Origin: Dolichospermum sp. FACHB-1091
GTDB lineage: Bacteria > Cyanobacteriota > Cyanobacteriia > Cyanobacteriales > Nostocaceae
DNA: 64,000 bases
Direction of reading: 5' to 3'
Assembly (NCBI RefSeq): GCF_014697585.1
Contig: NZ_JACJSB010000021.1
Location: forward strand, 1-64,000
Positions within the stretch are counted from its first letter, which is position 1, and the number at the start of each line of letters is the position of its first letter. Of this stretch, positions 42,324 to 51,426 are shown in pieces. Position numbers and translations under genes: made by a program. Under the pieces are notes generated by a model that was not told the origin of the DNA, did no database searches, and saw only the letters and a list, made by a program, of their open reading frames with translations.

Positions 42324-42865
42324 TAGTCAGCATGAAGCAGGGCTAATTGATAGTATTTTTCCGCGTGTGCAATGAGTTCAGTGATTTCGGTGTCTGTGAG
42401 TTGACGAACTACCTTACCGGGGAGGCCGAGGACTAGAGAACCAGGGGGGACATTTTTGGTAACTACTGCACCCGCACCGATAATACTACCTGCACCGACT
42501 CTAACACCATTTAAGATAATAGCACCAATACCAATTAAACTACCACGTTCAATGTGAGCAGAATGGACAACAGCCCGATGGCCAACAGTGACATAATCTT
42601 CTAAAATTGTTGGTAAACCCGGATCACCATGGAGAATTGCACCGTCTTGAATATTTGTACATTCGCCAATTTCAATCCGTTCTACATCACCTCTAACCAC
42701 AGATCCATACCAAATACTGGCTCTGGCTGCTATGGTTACAGAACCAATGATTATAGCGTTGGCTGCCACAAAAGCAGCTTGAGAAAATTCAGGAGATTTT
42801 GAGTCAGAAGAGATAGACACGATAGAATATGGATATTGTACCCAGGAACACTGGAGAAACTCCAA
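42323..42865 (-). CDS. Gamma-carbonic-anhydrase family (left-handed beta-helix) protein
   Basis: This 180-residue protein has hexapeptide repeats from about residue 30 to 150 and the metal-site residues of the gamma-CA / YrdA group: LHGDPG (about 81), VGHRAVVH (about 94-101). It likely forms a trimer binding Zn or Fe. Many YrdA-like members lack carbonic anhydrase activity in tests, so the activity is open. The first ~25 residues are not conserved in style and a later start is possible, but no better candidate stands out. Confidence 0.82.
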   Translation of the reverse strand: MEFLQCSWVQYPYSIVSISSDSKSPEFSQAAFVAANAIIIGSVTIAARASIWYGSVVRGDVERIEIGECTNIQDGAILHGDPGLPTILEDYVTVGHRAVVHSAHIERGSLIGIGAIILNGVRVGAGSIIGAGAVVTKNVPPGSLVLGLPGKVVRQLTDTEITELIAHAEKYYQLALLHAD

Positions 42866-43059
42866 CCTTTAGGGCTGGTTGTCAAACCAGAATATCACGG
42901 CTTTGGCCTTCTATGGTCAGACGGTTGTGAAACTTGTTCTCAGGCACTATCCCCACTTTTATGCAGGAGTAAGCAAGTTATCTAAAGTAGTGGAGCAGGA
43001 GTGTAAAGTTAAACCTACTGGTGCTGGCAGAAAAACAATACTATGTTTATACGCACTTC

Positions 43060-43575
43060 ATGATAAATCCAGGCTTTCAGTACCCGATATTTGGCCCTGA
43101 AATACAGTGTCCCCACTGTCGCCAAAATATTTCAGCGTTGACATTGACGGATACTTATTTGTGTCCCCGTCATGGCGCATTTGAAGCTGAACCCAAAACT
43201 GGGGAATTGGTTCATTTACAGTCCGGTCGTCACTGGCGCAGATGGGATGGCGAATGGTATCGTCAACATACTCATCCTGATGGGATTCGTTTTGAAATTC
43301 ACGAAGCTTTAGATAAGCTTTATACTCAAGGTTATCGGGCTACGAGAATAATTGTTGCTAACCGTTATCAGGAGTTAATGAATGGCTATTTGGAACGTAG
43401 TACGCCCTGGCGTTCTGGACAAGGGGAAGTTACTACAGGGGCGCGGTTATATGGCTTACCTGTAGATTTTAGCCCTGATTCTGCCGCAGAACCTTGTTGG
43501 GAAGTGATTAATTTTGATTTGGATAAAGAACCTGGTGTACCAGTCCGTTACCCATATTTCCGGTTGTTTGAATAG
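43060..43575 (+). CDS. TIGR02652 family cyanobacterial protein
   Basis: The ATG at 43060 gives 171 residues beginning MINPGFQYPIFGPEIQCPHC. CPHC and a later YLCPRHG provide a zinc-ribbon-like site; the rest (HWRRWDGEWYRQHTHPDG, NRYQELMNGYLERSTPW) matches the cyanobacterium-only TIGR02652 family of unknown function. A GTG at 43021 would add 13 residues that lack conservation. It is divergent from the gamma-CA-like gene. Confidence 0.85.
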   Translation: MINPGFQYPIFGPEIQCPHCRQNISALTLTDTYLCPRHGAFEAEPKTGELVHLQSGRHWRRWDGEWYRQHTHPDGIRFEIHEALDKLYTQGYRATRIIVANRYQELMNGYLERSTPWRSGQGEVTTGARLYGLPVDFSPDSAAEPCWEVINFDLDKEPGVPVRYPYFRLFE

Positions 43576-43600
43576 GTAATAGGTAATAGGTAATAGGTGA
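43576..43600. repeat. Heptamer array TAGGTAA x3
   Basis: Three 7-bp units follow directly on the stop codon of the TIGR02652 gene. Confidence 0.7.
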
Positions 43601-43693
43601 TTGTAAATATCTTCTTGTATTCCTACCTGTTCTCTTTTTTGGGTTTTAGGTTGTAGATTAATCCAAAATCTAAAATCCAAAATCCGAAATTCT

Positions 43694-44128
43694 ATGCACC
43701 ATACTTCGATTAGAACGGCAAATATCCATCTAGCGATCGCTTTTTATGAAACACTAGGGTTTACGGTGCGCGATCGCTTCACCACCGGTTATACTCTAGC
43801 TTGCTGGATGGAAGGTTTGGGAGGGAGAATTGAACTGATCCAAATTCCCCAACCAAAACCAGCCCCAGATGCTTTTGAGGATGAACATTATGTGGGTTAC
43901 TATCATCTGGCTTTTGATTTAACACACATTACACCAGATTTACCAACTTGGCTAGAAAGTTTAAAAACACGGTTAGCTGCAAGAGAAAGTTTACCACCTC
44001 TGAAGATTCTTTTGCAACCTACACAGCAGCAAATAGGCGATAAAATCTTGGAAGTCACGTTTATCGCTGATTTTGACGGTTTACCTCTGGAGTTTATACG
44101 GTTTTTGCATAAATCTCCCGAAAATTAG
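43694..44128 (+). CDS. VOC (glyoxalase / bleomycin-resistance fold) protein
   Basis: This 144-residue protein starts MHHTSIRTANIHLAIAFYETLGF, a typical VOC beta-alpha-beta opening with metal His at residues 2 or 3. A second module has YHLAFDL (His near 77) and PLEFIRFL at the end, where Glu would be a further ligand. Glyoxalase-type or unknown dioxygenase activity is possible; cyanobacterial relatives are mostly uncharacterised. Confidence 0.82.
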   Translation: MHHTSIRTANIHLAIAFYETLGFTVRDRFTTGYTLACWMEGLGGRIELIQIPQPKPAPDAFEDEHYVGYYHLAFDLTHITPDLPTWLESLKTRLAARESLPPLKILLQPTQQQIGDKILEVTFIADFDGLPLEFIRFLHKSPEN

Positions 44129-44230
44129 TATTCATGCCTTTTGGCTGATATAATATTTTTCCCTTTCAGGTACACTTTTATTTTCTATGGGGTACTCAGG
44201 AAACATTTGCTCAATTTTTCTAGTCCATCA

Positions 44231-44256
44231 ATATATGTAATCTAAGTTACATATAT
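44231..44256 (+). promoter_or_regulatory. NtcA-like palindrome before the M16 peptidase
   Basis: A 10-bp inverted repeat ATATATGTAA / TTACATATAT with a 6-bp centre contains a perfect TGTA-N8-TACA (44236-44251), the NtcA consensus. It lies only 15 bp before the ATG, which would suit repression or a very short leader. Confidence 0.5.
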
Positions 44257-44271
44257 CTATTCGCCAAAGAT

Positions 44272-47097
44272 ATGTCTTTTTTTTCTCTAGCACAACGACA
44301 TCGCTTTTCTTTACTGATCTTGAGTCTTTGGGTAATAGCCGCATTTTCATTAAATCACGATGCTACTTTTAATCTCAAAGAAGGGGGTTTATCAACAACA
44401 CCCTACAAGTCCAACCCGGAAAAATCCCTGGAAACACTAGTTACTAAAGAAACAGCCAATTTCGCCATTACAGCAAACGTGCGGAAAACAGTCCTCGACA
44501 ATGGCTTAACCGTGATCACGAAGGAGGTTCATAATGCTCCGGTGGTGACAGTACAAGTATGGTATAAATTTGGTTCTGGTCAAGAAGCAATTGGGGTAAA
44601 TGGCATTGCTCACCAATTAGAACATATCATGTTTAAAGGTACTAGCGATCGCCCGATTCAATTTGGCCAGTTATTTAGTGCTTTGGGTAGTGATTCTAAT
44701 GCTTTTACCAGTTATGACCAAACCGCATATTACAACACTGCTCAAGGGCATAAACTCACCTCTGTGTTAACCTTAGAAGCAGATAGAATGAAGAACTCAC
44801 TCATAGATCCTCAACAGTTAGCTAGTGAGAAACAAGTGGTGATTTCTGAATTACTTGGTTACGAAAATAGCCCGGAATATCGTCTAAAACGCGCTGTCAT
44901 GAAGTCAGTTTTTCCCAATCATCCTTATGGTTTACCCATTGGTGGTACTAAAGCTGATGTAGAGAAATTTACGGTTGAACAATTAAGAGAATATTACCAA
45001 AAATTCTACAGTCCTGACAATGCTGTTTTGGTAATTGTCGGGGATTTTGACACCACACCAACGTTAAAAAGTGTCAAATCTATTTTTGGTAAAATTCCTA
45101 AAGGTCAATATTCATCCCATAATCTTATAACTCCATCCTATTCCCCATCACCTGCAATTAAACTACAAGAACCGGGAGGAAATCCATTACTACAGATAAT
45201 TTATCCCCTTCCTCAAATTAATCAACCAGATGTACCTGCTTTAGAGGTCATGGATTATATCTTAACTGCGGGTAAAAATTCTTACCTATATCAAGAGTTG
45301 GTAGAATCGGGTTTAGCTAGTGATTTGAAAGCAAATGTCGCTAGTTTACGGGCTGGAGGCTGGTATGAAATATTAGTAACTGCTGCGGAAAATCAGGATT
45401 TGTATAAAATTGATGCAAAGGTAACAAAAGCATTAAAAGAAGTTATTAAAATTGGTGTCACTACAGAACAAGTAGAACGAGCAAAAAGCCAATTAACAGC
45501 TTCAGTTATTTTAAATAATCGTGATATAACCAGTCAAGCCATGCAATTGGGTAATGATCAAATCACAACAGATAATTACCAATATACAGAAAATCATTTA
45601 ATAGATATTCGGAAAGTTCAACCCAAGGACGTAATTAATGTCATCAATAAATATCTAAAACCAGAAGCGCGGACAGTGGGATTTTTTGAACCTACTCAAC
45701 AAACAGGTACAAATCTGATCAAATCTGATTCCGAGATCAAAAAAGATCATTTTGTCGCTGATATTACTGAAGTCCCAGCAGAAGTAAAGAAATATTTACC
45801 ACCTGTAGATATCTTACCGAAAACAGGAATCAGGGAAATACCCCAGGAGTTAAAATTTGCTAATGGTTTACGCATACTACTATTAACAGATAGGTCTACC
45901 CCTACAGTTACTTTAAGCGGACATATTAAAGCAGGAACAGAATTTGATGGCAGTCATAAGGGAGGATTAGCCTCCTTAGTAGCAGCAAATCTGATGAATG
46001 GGACGAAAACCAAAGATATGCGGACTCTTGATCAAGAATTAGCAGCAAAAGGCGCAAATTTGGACTTTCAAGCCTATCGGGAAGGTGTGAGAATCAAAGG
46101 TAGCAGTTTAGCAGCAGATTTACCGATTTTACTCTTAACATTGACAGACGTAATTAAAAATAGCACATTTCCAGAAAAAGAGTTCAAACTCTCGCGTCAA
46201 CAGGCTTTAACCTCCCTAAATTCAGATTTAGATGATCCTGAAAAGATTGCAACTCGTATCTTCCTTCAATCTATTTATCCGAAAAAACACCCACTACATA
46301 GCTTTCCGACAGCAGAGAGTATTCAGAGTATTAAACGTCAAGACGTGATAGCTTTTAAAGCCCAACATTATCGTCCAGATACTACAGTATTAGCAATTGT
46401 AGGCGATTTTGATATTAACAAAGTGCGATCGCTCATTCAAGCACAACTAGGCAACTGGCAAGTAAAAGGCCAACCACCAGTGGTAAAATACCCCAAAGTG
46501 GAGATGCCAAAAAATGTCATTAATCTTAATCCCGTTGTTCCTGGTAAACCCCAAGCAGTTACTTATATGGGTTATACAGGGATTAATCGTCAAGATAAAC
46601 GATTTTACGCGGCGATGGTCTTGAATCAAATTCTCGGAGGTGATACATTATCAAGTAGACTAGGGGCGGAAGTGCGCGATCGTCAAGGCTTAACCTACGG
46701 AATTTATAGTAATTTCATCACAGGTAAGAATGTCGGCACATTTTTAATTGAAATGCAAACCAGTCCAGAAGACGCACACAAAGCCATTTCCAGTACCCGT
46801 AACCTGCTCAAACAAGTTCACCAACAAGGTGTTACCCTAGAGGAAGTAGAAACAGCCAAAGCTAATTTAATCAGTAATTATCATATTTCCTTAGCTAGTC
46901 CAGAACAACTCAGCGAAATAATGGTCATGAATCAGGTTTATGGCTTAAATCAGGTAGAATTACGCTCATTTGTTAGTAAGATAGAGCAGGTTAAATTAAG
47001 TCAAGTCAATCAAGCTGCTCGTGAGTTACTTCACTCTGATAAAATTGTTGTCGTCACAGCAGGTCCGCCAATTCTTGCCCATAAAAACATCAAGTGA
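44272..47097 (+). CDS. M16-family zinc peptidase (two domains)
   Basis: This 941-residue protein has an N-terminal hydrophobic signal (about residues 12-30). The first M16 domain carries the inverted zinc motif HQLEH (about residue 119) and the distal Glu in SELLGYE. The second M16 domain (about 510-930) lacks the zinc motif, as normal for the pairing half. It probably acts in the periplasm on short or misfolded peptides. It is followed 52 nt later by a cupredoxin gene in the same direction. An NtcA-like palindrome lies in front of it. Confidence 0.92.
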   Translation: MSFFSLAQRHRFSLLILSLWVIAAFSLNHDATFNLKEGGLSTTPYKSNPEKSLETLVTKETANFAITANVRKTVLDNGLTVITKEVHNAPVVTVQVWYKFGSGQEAIGVNGIAHQLEHIMFKGTSDRPIQFGQLFSALGSDSNAFTSYDQTAYYNTAQGHKLTSVLTLEADRMKNSLIDPQQLASEKQVVISELLGYENSPEYRLKRAVMKSVFPNHPYGLPIGGTKADVEKFTVEQLREYYQKFYSPDNAVLVIVGDFDTTPTLKSVKSIFGKIPKGQYSSHNLITPSYSPSPAIKLQEPGGNPLLQIIYPLPQINQPDVPALEVMDYILTAGKNSYLYQELVESGLASDLKANVASLRAGGWYEILVTAAENQDLYKIDAKVTKALKEVIKIGVTTEQVERAKSQLTASVILNNRDITSQAMQLGNDQITTDNYQYTENHLIDIRKVQPKDVINVINKYLKPEARTVGFFEPTQQTGTNLIKSDSEIKKDHFVADITEVPAEVKKYLPPVDILPKTGIREIPQELKFANGLRILLLTDRSTPTVTLSGHIKAGTEFDGSHKGGLASLVAANLMNGTKTKDMRTLDQELAAKGANLDFQAYREGVRIKGSSLAADLPILLLTLTDVIKNSTFPEKEFKLSRQQALTSLNSDLDDPEKIATRIFLQSIYPKKHPLHSFPTAESIQSIKRQDVIAFKAQHYRPDTTVLAIVGDFDINKVRSLIQAQLGNWQVKGQPPVVKYPKVEMPKNVINLNPVVPGKPQAVTYMGYTGINRQDKRFYAAMVLNQILGGDTLSSRLGAEVRDRQGLTYGIYSNFITGKNVGTFLIEMQTSPEDAHKAISSTRNLLKQVHQQGVTLEEVETAKANLISNYHISLASPEQLSEIMVMNQVYGLNQVELRSFVSKIEQVKLSQVNQAARELLHSDKIVVVTAGPPILAHKNIK

Positions 47098-47149
47098 GTA
47101 TAGTTATGAGTCATAGTCAGAGGTGTAATCTACAACTATCTATTTAGCT

Positions 47150-47599
47150 ATGAGTAAATTTTTGACTGTTATTTTCTCCCTGCTCATGAGTATAGTGATC
47201 ATGGGTACATCTCCAGCAACAGCAGAGAATCTATCGCATAATCTCTTAAAACAACCAGTTATAGAAATTACGGTTAGCTTGAGTAATACTGCTAATGAAT
47301 TAAAATTTGAACCGAATTACTTAGAACTTATCCCTGGTAAACGTTACAATCTGAAATTAAATAATCCTAGCTCCCAAAAACATTATTTTACTGCTAAAGA
47401 CTTTGCTGATGGAATTTGGACACAAAAAGTCGAAGCGGGTAAGGTAGAAATTAAAGGTAATATTCACGAACTAGAACTTAAACCTGGTGCAGAAGCAGAA
47501 TGGGTGTTTGTCCCCATAAAATCAGGAAAATATGCTTTACGATGTACTATAGCTGGACACACAGAAGCGGGAATGAAAGGAGAAATTGTGATTAAGTGA
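47150..47599 (+). CDS. Cupredoxin-domain protein
   Basis: This 149-residue protein has a signal peptide (cleavage near ATAE, residue 26) and a single cupredoxin domain. The copper ligands are visible: His in QKHYF (about residue 79), and CTIAGHTEAGM near residue 133 with the Cys-x4-His-x4-Met spacing of blue copper sites. It may carry electrons or bind copper in the periplasm or lumen. It is distinct from plastocyanin and cytochrome oxidase subunit II. Confidence 0.85.
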   Translation: MSKFLTVIFSLLMSIVIMGTSPATAENLSHNLLKQPVIEITVSLSNTANELKFEPNYLELIPGKRYNLKLNNPSSQKHYFTAKDFADGIWTQKVEAGKVEIKGNIHELELKPGAEAEWVFVPIKSGKYALRCTIAGHTEAGMKGEIVIK

Positions 47600-47711
47600 T
47601 CATCTGTTTCTAGAGGCGCGAAAATAAGTTAACGTAAATATAGATATTTTTGGCAATAAATCTCAACAAATTCACACTTAATCAGTAAAGCACCAATAAT
47701 TTCTCAATTTA

Positions 47712-48542
47712 ATGATGAACATTTTCACCAGCCTGCTTTCGCAACCAGTCCAGCCAAAACCCGAAAAACAACAACGTCGAGGGATTGAAATTAAATCCCC
47801 CCGTGAAATCGAAATTATGCGGCAATCAGCTAAGATTGTAGCAACCGTCCTCAAAGAAATTTCTGAGCTAGTGCAGCCGGGAATGACGACGGCTGATTTA
47901 GATGCTCACGCAGAAAAACGTATCCGGGAAATGGATGCAGTACCTAGTTTTAAAGGATATCACGGTTTTCCGGCTTCCATCTGCTCCAGTATTAATAACG
48001 AAGTTGTCCATGGGATTCCTAGCCCTAAAAAGGTAATTCGGTCTGGAGATGTTTTAAAAGTTGATACAGGAGCTTATTATCAAGGTTTTCACGGTGATTC
48101 CTGTATTACTATCGCTGTGGGGAATGTCACAGATGAAGCTGCAAGACTGATTAAAATAGCTGAAGAATCTTTATACAAAGGGATTGAACAGGTAAAAGCT
48201 GGTGTCCATTTGACGGAGATTGCGGGTGCAATTGAAGATCATGTAAAAGCCAATGGTTTTACGGTGGTAGAGCAATTTACTGGTCATGGTGTAGGTAGAA
48301 ATTTGCACGAAGAGCCAGCGGTTTTTAATTATCGGACTCATGAAATACCGAATGTAAAATTACGCTCAGGGATGACCTTAGCAATTGAACCAATTTTAAA
48401 TGCTGGTTCTAAAAATACCAGAATTTTAGCTGATAGATGGACAGCGGTAACGGTTGATAATGCTTTATCGGCTCAGTTTGAGCATACGGTGTTAGTGACA
48501 GATACTGGTTATGAAATTCTCACTGATAGAGAACAACTTTAA
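47712..48542 (+). CDS. map: Methionine aminopeptidase, type I
   Basis: This 276-residue protein removes initiator Met. The metal ligands appear in [14 protein letters not shown] (two Asp, about residues 116-128), [12 protein letters not shown] (His, about 193) and the final Glu residues in AIEPIL (about 229) and QFEHTVLV. The N-terminal ~25 residues are a basic extension seen in one of the cyanobacterial paralogues. The starts at 47712 and 47715 are both ATG. Confidence 0.95.
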   Translation: MMNIFTSLLSQPVQPKPEKQQRRGIEIKSPREIEIMRQSAKIVATVLKEISELVQPGMTTADLDAHAEKRIREMDAVPSFKGYHGFPASICSSINNEVVHGIPSPKKVIRSGDVLKVDTGAYYQGFHGDSCITIAVGNVTDEAARLIKIAEESLYKGIEQVKAGVHLTEIAGAIEDHVKANGFTVVEQFTGHGVGRNLHEEPAVFNYRTHEIPNVKLRSGMTLAIEPILNAGSKNTRILADRWTAVTVDNALSAQFEHTVLVTDTGYEILTDREQL

Positions 48543-48544
48543 AG

Positions 48545-48577
48545 GTGATTTTGGTGATTTTGGTGATTTTGGTGATG
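48545..48577. repeat. 9-bp tandem repeat GGTGATTTT x3-4
   Basis: Direct copies of GGTGATTTT follow the map stop codon. Confidence 0.8.
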
Positions 48578-48618
48578 TAGATGATTAATGGACAACGGAT
48601 AAAAGACAACCTACTTAA

Positions 48619-49191
48619 TTACATTGTTAATTCCCACCAAGTTTTTTGACCAACCATACCATCTGCTGATAAAGTTCGACGATTTTGAAAGGCTTTAACA
48701 GCGGCTTCGGTGATTGGTCCAAAAACGCCATCAACAGGTATTCCATAACCATTAGAAACTAAAAGTTTTTGTAAAACTCTCACAGATATACCTGAGTTAC
48801 CAAAACTAATCACGGGCATAGGATTTTTACGGGTTGTGGGATATCGTGTTGATAATTTAATATCTGTTGTTGCTATAATGTCTATGTCACCAGCATCAGC
48901 CAAAAGAAGTTGTGGTTCAAAAGAATTGACAGACATTTGTTTTTGTCTAATTTGCTCAAAGATTTTGTTCCGTCGAAAAGATATGGCTAAGGGATGAGTT
49001 AGGAAAGGTTCACTTATTTGTATAAATTCTGGTGGTGTAATTTGAGTCAGGGAAATTAACTGGGTTGATTGACTATTTGTTAATGGCACACCATTTTCTA
49101 AGTGAAACAGGGTTTGGTTGAATGGAAAATGGGGAATATTTAGTTCTCTTGGATTAAATACACCCATCATCAGCAGTCCGATTTCAGTCAT
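48619..49191 (-). CDS. Peptidoglycan-binding domain protein
   Basis: This 190-residue protein ends in a peptidoglycan-binding 1 domain (about 132-188): VRVLQKLLVSNGYGIPVDG, FGPITEAAVKAFQN, GMVGQKTWWEL. The first 130 residues are unknown. There is no signal peptide in this frame, so either it is cytoplasmic or exported by another route. It is convergent with map. Confidence 0.8.
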   Translation of the reverse strand: MTEIGLLMMGVFNPRELNIPHFPFNQTLFHLENGVPLTNSQSTQLISLTQITPPEFIQISEPFLTHPLAISFRRNKIFEQIRQKQMSVNSFEPQLLLADAGDIDIIATTDIKLSTRYPTTRKNPMPVISFGNSGISVRVLQKLLVSNGYGIPVDGVFGPITEAAVKAFQNRRTLSADGMVGQKTWWELTM

Positions 49192-49554
49192 TGTATTTTA
49201 TAGATATACTTACTCTCTGGGCAAAAGGTAAAAACCAAATATAATTACTGTATAAAACTACTAATATGGAACTACTAATATTTATACGTAATTTCAACTT
49301 AAAGAAAATTACTACTATGAAATAGTCAAAAATAATCTTGTGTATGGAGTTTTTCTAGCCATTGAGGACAATTGATGTATCACAACCATTAAGATTTAAA
49401 TTACAAGTAAATATCCTCAAGAAGTTGATATCAAAAGGACGATCTGATTTGAGACTATAAGAAGACTATAAGAATTATTAATTTTAGTCATCTATCTTAA
49501 GGGAGTTCAAATTATTAAAAAAATATTTACGGCAGATTGCAATGTGTTTGAGTA
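49192..49554. other. Gene-free region
   Basis: AT-rich with no supported gene. It contains short imperfect repeats of ACTACTAATAT (49255-49280) and nothing else recognisable. Confidence 0.5.
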
Positions 49555-49592
49555 TAAAAAAATTCCCAATCTAATCTAAATAGATTGGGAAT
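49555..49592 (-). terminator. Rho-independent terminator of the antiporter gene
   Basis: A perfect 12-bp stem ATTCCCAATCTA (49562-49573) / TAGATTGGGAAT (49581-49592) is followed on the minus strand by a run of seven T. Confidence 0.88.
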
Positions 49593-49625
49593 CTCAGATT
49601 GTCAAGATTTGACTAGGGTAATAGT

Positions 49626-50729
49626 TTAACCAATACTATTGGCAACTGGATGAAAGTAAAAGGCAAAACCTAATACAGTATAAGCTGCTAGAAGTAAAGT
49701 CCCTTCTAACCAATTAGATTTACCATCAGAACTAATACTATTAGCAATTAACACTGATACAGCAACGGCTACTAATTCAAATGGGTTAAAATCTAAATCC
49801 ATGGGTTGACCAATTATCCAACCAGCAATGACTAAAACTGGGGCTACAAATAGGGCAATTTGCATACTTGAACCCACAGCAACAGACATAGAAAGATCCA
49901 TTTTATTTTTCATGGCTACAGTGACTGCGGTAGCGTGTTCAGCGGCGTTACCGATAATGGGGACTAAAATCACCCCGGTAAATAGTGCGCTTAAACCTAG
50001 TTTAGATGTAGCAACTTCTAGGGAACTGACTAATAATTCTGACTCAAAGGCAACTAACAAGGTACAGGCTAAAAGTACACCAGTCCACAACCAAATATTT
50101 GGTTTTTCATGGGAAACCTCTTCTTCTCCTTCTATTCCTTCTAAGTCTACTACACCAACTTCATACAAATACGCATGAGTTTTCATAGAAAATAGTAGTG
50201 TTAAACCGTAAACTAGAATTAAGACTATAGCCACTGCTAGAGAGAGATTCTGTACAGTTTTTTCACTAATACCTATTGAGGTATAGTTCATTGCAGTTGG
50301 TAGTAAAATGGCAATTACCGCCAAGTTCATGGAGGAGGCATTTACCCGCGCTACAACTGACTCAAATGTTTGTTCTTTGTAACGAATACCGCCTAGTAAC
50401 ATGGATAAACCCATGACTAGGAGTAAATTACCAATAATTGATCCAGTAATACTGGCTTTGACAACATCAATTAGGCCTGCATTCAGGGCAACTAAGGCAA
50501 TAATTAATTCTGTAGCATTACCAAAAGTCGCATTTAAAAACCCGCCCAGAATTGGACCGACTACCACAGCTATTTCTTCGGTCGCTGTACCCATCCAAGC
50601 GGCTAGGGGTAGTATAGCTAATGCAGCAGTGATGAAGATTATTAAGTCTCCCCATTCTAAAAAGTGGGCTGCTAGAGATACGGGTATAAACAGCAGCATT
50701 ACGGTGAAAATAATGTTCTTGATTGACAT
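49626..50729 (-). CDS. Calcium/proton antiporter (CaCA family, CAX type)
   Basis: The start at 50729 (MSIKNIIF) gives 367 residues with eleven transmembrane helices. The two inverted alpha-repeats are evident: GNATELIIALVALNAG (about 76) and GNAAEHATAVTVAMKN (about 247), separated by an acidic loop (LEGIEGEEEVSHE, about 185). It exports Ca2+ in exchange for H+. A longer frame upstream to 51245 only translates heptamer arrays and is rejected. A terminator follows. Confidence 0.93.
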   Translation of the reverse strand: MSIKNIIFTVMLLFIPVSLAAHFLEWGDLIIFITAALAILPLAAWMGTATEEIAVVVGPILGGFLNATFGNATELIIALVALNAGLIDVVKASITGSIIGNLLLVMGLSMLLGGIRYKEQTFESVVARVNASSMNLAVIAILLPTAMNYTSIGISEKTVQNLSLAVAIVLILVYGLTLLFSMKTHAYLYEVGVVDLEGIEGEEEVSHEKPNIWLWTGVLLACTLLVAFESELLVSSLEVATSKLGLSALFTGVILVPIIGNAAEHATAVTVAMKNKMDLSMSVAVGSSMQIALFVAPVLVIAGWIIGQPMDLDFNPFELVAVAVSVLIANSISSDGKSNWLEGTLLLAAYTVLGFAFYFHPVANSIG

Positions 50730-50815
50730 TTTTACCTTAATTTCAGGGGATCTGGCACAGATGTCTGAAATATCATCTGCATTTGCACACCTATCATATC
50801 TGCCAGGGCTAGTAA

Positions 50816-50938
50816 TTGGTAATTGGTAATGGGTAATGGGTAATTGGTAATTGGTAATGGGTAATGGGTAATTGGTAATTGGTAATTGGTAATGGGTAAT
50901 TGGTAATTGGTAATTGGTAATTGGTAATGGGTAATTGG
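50816..50938. repeat. Heptamer array GGTAATT / GGTAATG (about 17 units)
   Basis: About 120 bp of continuous 7-bp units, mostly GGTAATT with GGTAATG, directly upstream of the antiporter. The smaller arrays at 42278-42323 and 62176-62200 are built from the same units. Confidence 0.95.
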
Positions 50939-51022
50939 CTTCATCTATATAGGAATAATATTTGATTTTTGATAGCTTGCGTCGCGTAGCCATACAAGAC
51001 TCAGTAGGTATCAATTCTGTCT

Positions 51023-51237
51023 TTCTTCCTGTGTTCCCTGTAACCTGTTCCCTGTAACCTGTTCCCTGTAACCTGTAACCTGTTCCCTGTTCCCTGTAAC
51101 CTGTTCCCTGTTCCCTGTAACCTGTAACCTGTTCCCTGTTCCCTGTACCCTGTTCCCTGTTCCCTGTAACCTGTACCCTGTAACCTGTTCCCTGTACCCT
51201 GTACCCTGTACCCTGTACCCTGTTTCCTGTTCCCTGA
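51023..51237. repeat. Heptamer array TTCCCTG / TAACCTG / TACCCTG (about 30 units)
   Basis: More than 200 bp made only of three 7-bp variants in irregular order. It is open in all three minus-strand frames because 7 is not a multiple of 3 and no unit pair makes a stop in that direction. The region 50730-51426 contains no gene. Confidence 0.95.
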
Positions 51238-51426
51238 CCACACAAGTAAATTCACAAAATCAAACCGGATTCCTATAGTTGTATTCTTGTTTAGAAATGA
51301 TTGTGATAAGATTTAGTTTTGTTTCTTATGTTTTATTTATAACTGATTTTGTGAGACAACAATTGTAGAAAGGTAGACATAGCAAGAATCTTCTTCAAAA
51401 TTGCACATTTATTTGGGTAACAATAT

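Noticed and set aside
50816-51237. CRISPR array
   Set aside because: The units are 7 bp without spacers, and no cas genes are present. No CRISPR array was found anywhere in the window.
49626-51245. A 539-residue frame that would start the antiporter at 51245
   Set aside because: Its first 170 or so residues only translate heptamer arrays (GTGYREQ- and LPITNYQ-like runs). The antiporter fold begins at 50729.
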